Below are positions 60,986-64,000 of a stretch of 64,000 bases of DNA, piece by piece. A program made the position numbers and the translations under genes. Source of the stretch: Polyodon spathula (Eukaryota > Chordata > Actinopteri > Acipenseriformes > Polyodontidae). Every line of letters begins with the position of its first letter. Position 1 is the first letter of the stretch. Where the stretch lies: positions 21,795,148 to 21,859,147 of the forward strand of contig NC_054549.1 of assembly GCF_017654505.1 (NCBI RefSeq). Reading direction: 5' to 3'. The notes beneath the pieces are model-generated. The model did no database searches. It was not told the DNA's origin and saw only the letters and a list, made by a program, of their open reading frames with translations.

Positions 60986-62738
60986 CAACAAGACATCCTC
61001 TATTTAAGTTTTTTTCTTTGTGTCAAAATATGTATAGTAGTAACTGGACAGTACTGGACCCCTTGAGTTGCACCTTCTTTCCTTTGCTGTCTTCCACAAT
61101 CAAATCCCTCTGGTCACAGGCACATTCTTCTGGGGTTTTTGTGTGGAGGCATTTTTGTACATTTCGCCACAATTCTGTTTTAAATCCTCCGTATCTTAAC
61201 TGCCATACAGCTTTAAATCCAGCTAACAAGCCTCCATCCTGATTGTAGTCTTGTTTTAAATCTCGCAAGGGGAGTCTCCAATAGAAATGCAGGACTGTGC
61301 TGTCACTCAGTAGCTGGGGCAAGTTTAAAGTATTAAGAACGAATCAACGATAGATACAAGTCAGGAAGGCGGGTCATTGCCCAGCAGCACTGGGAAATGT
61401 ATTTATTATTATTTTTGTAGTAGGTGTTATTTTTTAATGGGTAAAGGGTAAAGGGTATAGTCAACGTGAATTGAATAACCGTTTCCACAGTTTTTCTGAT
61501 GTTTTCACATATTTATTGGAGGCTATATGGTCCAGTGGTTAAAGAAACAGGCTTGCAATCAGGCGGTCCCCCGTTCAAATCCCAGCGCAGCCACTGACTC
61601 ACTATGTGACCTTGCGCAAGACACTTAACTTCCTTGTGCTGCATCTTTGGGGTGAGATGTTGTTGTGAGTGACTCATAGCTGATGCATAGTTCACACACC
61701 CTAGTCTCATATCTTGTAAAGCACTTTGTGATGGTAGTCCACTATGAAAGGTGCTATATAAAGATTATTATTATTAATTGGCTATCCACCGTTTTTTTTT
61801 TTTTTTTTTTACCAGGGTGTTTTAGCTATTAAAACCGAAAATCAGAAGCCCTACTTATAAACCAAAAGATGGAGGTGACTATCGGAACCTTCTGCTCATT
61901 TCTAACCGCACATGAAAGTCTGGTAAATGTCTAAATGCCAATGTTATTTATCCAATTCTTGTTGATTGTGTTTCAGAACCAGGTCTCAACACATGGATTG
62001 CTATTGGGGTTAGCTCAGCAGCAGCGCTGATTATTCTCCTGTGTGCAACAGCTGTGTATGTCTGCAGAGTCAAACAAGGTCCTACAAGCAGCGTAAGTCA
62101 CTTGAGTCAAGCTGCCACTTTTGTACCTTTTTAAATGCACTCTTACATGTGTGACGTCAAACAATCATCTCATTCTAACTTCACTCATGCTATAATGACC
62201 AAGTACATAAAAACTGATTCACGTGCAGTAATAATCCACCACGTGGAACCCTTGAGTTCCCTTTGATTTCTTTACACACAATAAGTGGTATTAAATGTAG
62301 AAGACTACAGCTTGAGTGAATAAACTACTTTTTTTTTTTTTTTTTTTTTACACAATTGGCAATATTGAAAATAACAAGTCTGAATTTAAAAAAAAAAGCC
62401 CTAATAAACATATTTTTGGCAATCTGCAAAAAGCCAGAAAAATATTTCAATATAAGCATAACAATGGAAAAAATAAACAAAAACTAAAAAGCTCAAAATG
62501 GTAGAAAAGTATGGATTTTAAAGCTTTGCGGCTGCATTGTGTGAATGGCTCTGGGCGCCACGGTATGGTTTGTCACTGATACAGATTATCATTCCTATTG
62601 CAGACACAAGAAGAACAGGAGCTCGTTTACACCAGTTTGAACCCAGACGCTCTGAGAAAAAAGGACTCGAGCTCTGTTATGCAAGAAGAACAGCCAATTT
62701 ATGCAGCTGTCGTCATCAAATATAAATCCACAAAGTAG
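58325..62738 (+). CDS. gene C: SRCR-Ig-Ig transmembrane receptor with ITIM
   Basis: Six plus-strand exons, consistent in phase, give 385 residues: 58325-58373 (signal peptide), 59292-59606 (SRCR, group B, eight cysteines), 59892-60146 (Ig1), 60327-60614 (Ig2), 61977-62092 (transmembrane helix ALIILLCATAVYV) and 62604-62738 (tail, TAG stop). The 61977 exon could end at either CAAG|GTCC or AGC|GTAAGTC; only the second keeps the final exon in frame. The tail has LVYTSL (Tyr350), a perfect ITIM, and IYAAV (Tyr374), the same paired-tyrosine layout as gene A but with fewer tail exons. Predicted type I surface receptor, probably inhibitory through SH2-domain phosphatases; ligand unknown. The 5' half is duplicated as gene B. 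Confidence 0.85.
61519..61777 (+). repeat. SINE family 1, full length
   Basis: GGTCCAGTGGTTAAAG, GTTCAAATCCCAGC, TTTGGGGTGAGATG, GGTGCTATATAAAG and (ATT)n. It lies in the gene C intron before the transmembrane exon, outside the duplicated arm. Confidence 0.88.
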
Positions 62739-62904
62739 GACACCGATTTCCAAAGGCTTGTTGGGTGGCGTCGTCGCTTTCTCACATCTGAGGACTGGGT
62801 TCAATTTGATGGTTCTAGCCAAGCTTGATGCACAGAATATCACAATTGCACATTCCATTTTAAATTTTCGCTCAGTTGTTCTGAATTGTGGTTCCACTGA
62901 ACTT

Positions 62905-63015
62905 GCTCAGCTCTGGCCAAAAGTTTTGCATCCCCCCTATAAATTAACTAATTTTGCTTCATAAAGTCAAATGAAACCTGCTGGACAATGTTGAATTACA
63001 CACCGCTGTGTAGTT
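62905..63015. repeat. Tc1-type MITE fragment
   Basis: TGGCCAAAAGTTTTGCATC and GTTGAATTACACACC correspond, reversed, to the fragment at 52940-53055. Confidence 0.45.
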
Positions 63016-63249
63016 TTCCATATACTTGATTAAAAAAGCCTGTCATTATCAAACTCTAACATGAAATACTACTGTACTACTATTACGGCTTCCAGTACAC
63101 TTGTGCGGTATCATTTTGTAAATACTGAGCTGAAGTCATGTGATTTCATAAAAACGCCAGGTGCTCAGCGTTTGGTATTTGAGTTGAGTTAAAATTGCCA
63201 AAATTAGTTGATTTTAAGAATCTGTATAAATAGCCATTCAAAAAAGACA

Positions 63250-63525
63250 TGAACACAAGAACAGCGATTCCAATTTCACGACTTCAAGAAAACAATGTCG
63301 AGGTCTTGCCATGGCCAGCTTTTTCTCCTGACCCGAGTCCAATAGAACTTCTGTGGGAACAAATCGCCAGTGCCATCCACAGGAGACAACCGTGACCGAC
63401 CAACCTTCAGCAGCTGCACAGGAAGAGCGGAAGAACATCCCACAGCAGTCTATCCAGAGGCTGATCAGGTCTATGTGTCAAAGCTGCCAGGATTGTGTTA
63501 ATGCTCAGAGAGGTCATACCTGATA
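63250..63525 (+). pseudogene. Tc1/mariner transposase C-terminal fragment
   Basis: ENNVEVLPWPAFSPDPSPIE followed by LLWEQIASAIHRRQP is the third catalytic-region signature of the family. An in-frame stop follows; fragments resembling PTNLQQL and QRGHT continue to about 63525. No N-terminal half is present. Confidence 0.8.
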
Positions 63526-63698
63526 TTAACTTTGTAATGTTTTCATTTTGACAGTGTGTCACGTTTCATACTGAAAACCTATCATTACTCTTTGACCTGT
63601 ATTTTTGTGCACATTTTCTGTGATTTTGTTTCATATCTGTGTGTAAAATATTTGATTAAATCCATTAGACCTGAGTGTTGCATGTCTTTTGTGCATCA

Positions 63699-63699
<1 letters not shown>

Positions 63700-63764
<65 letters not shown>
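63700..63764. repeat. (TA)n microsatellite
   Basis: Pure dinucleotide run downstream of the transposase fragment. The remaining 235 bp of the window show nothing recognisable. Confidence 0.95.
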
Positions 63765-63767
<3 letters not shown>

Positions 63768-64000
63768 TGTATTTTGAAGAGCTCATGTCTAAGTGGGGTA
63801 AAATGAGCAACACATGCTCCACCATTTCACTCCTTCTGGGGGAGCCACAGCAAATTAAAATCTTCTGAAGGCAGTGGAAGACGGGGCGATTATCTATCCA
63901 GGGATAAAAGCTTTTTGAGTGGGCTTCTGCATTGATTTATCCGTCCCAATACTTCACAGGATGTTAGCATGCGTGCACGAATGTGTTTCAGTCGAGTGTA

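Overview
This is a vertebrate nuclear window, almost certainly from a fish. Spliced vertebrate genes sit in a matrix of CR1, L2 and RLE-type LINEs, Tc1/mariner, hAT-like and piggyBac-like DNA elements, tRNA-derived SINEs and long (AT)n, (ATT)n and (AC)n microsatellites. The abundance of one young CR1 family and of a tRNA-SINE ending in (ATT)n makes a non-teleost ray-finned fish such as a sturgeon or paddlefish my best guess; that is inference, not proof.

Region 1 (1-8350, minus strand) holds erythroid 5-aminolevulinate synthase (alas2). Seven coding exons lie in the window and the C-terminus runs off the left edge. A candidate TATA/GATA promoter lies near 8140-8345. Region 2 (9480-14175) is a 40-bp minisatellite split by a 5'-truncated CR1. 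Region 3 (15179-18570, minus) is a single-coding-exon TREX-family 3'-5' exonuclease with a likely spliced non-coding first exon and a ZNF143/CRE-type promoter; a large second 40-bp minisatellite (16615-17912) lies in its 5' intron. Region 4 (18610-24060) is a nest of CR1 copies, one nearly full length, bracketed by short inverted repeats that may be the ends of a DNA transposon. A fragment of an RLE-type LINE follows (24121-25126).

Region 5 (26938-62738) is the most interesting part: a small cluster of immune-type receptor genes with the order signal peptide, group B SRCR domain, two Ig-like domains, transmembrane helix, short tail with an ITIM. Gene A (minus, 26938-32243) and gene C (plus, 58325-62738) can be read through from start to stop with every splice phase consistent. 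Gene B (minus, 43315-45611) is a near-identical inverted copy of the 5' part of gene C; its 3' exons were not found. A broken SRCR exon (46126-46399) and a broken Ig exon (42126-42353) show further copies that decayed. Between these lie an L2 fragment, a third array of the 40-bp minisatellite, a Tc1-like transposon with one frameshift, a third CR1 copy, and long stretches of unrecognised AT-rich DNA.

The genes do not form one pathway. ALAS2 makes heme precursor in mitochondria, the TREX-like enzyme degrades DNA ends, and the SRCR-Ig receptors are predicted inhibitory surface receptors. Exon limits were read by eye from GT/AG sites, reading phase and family similarity; no transcript data were available.
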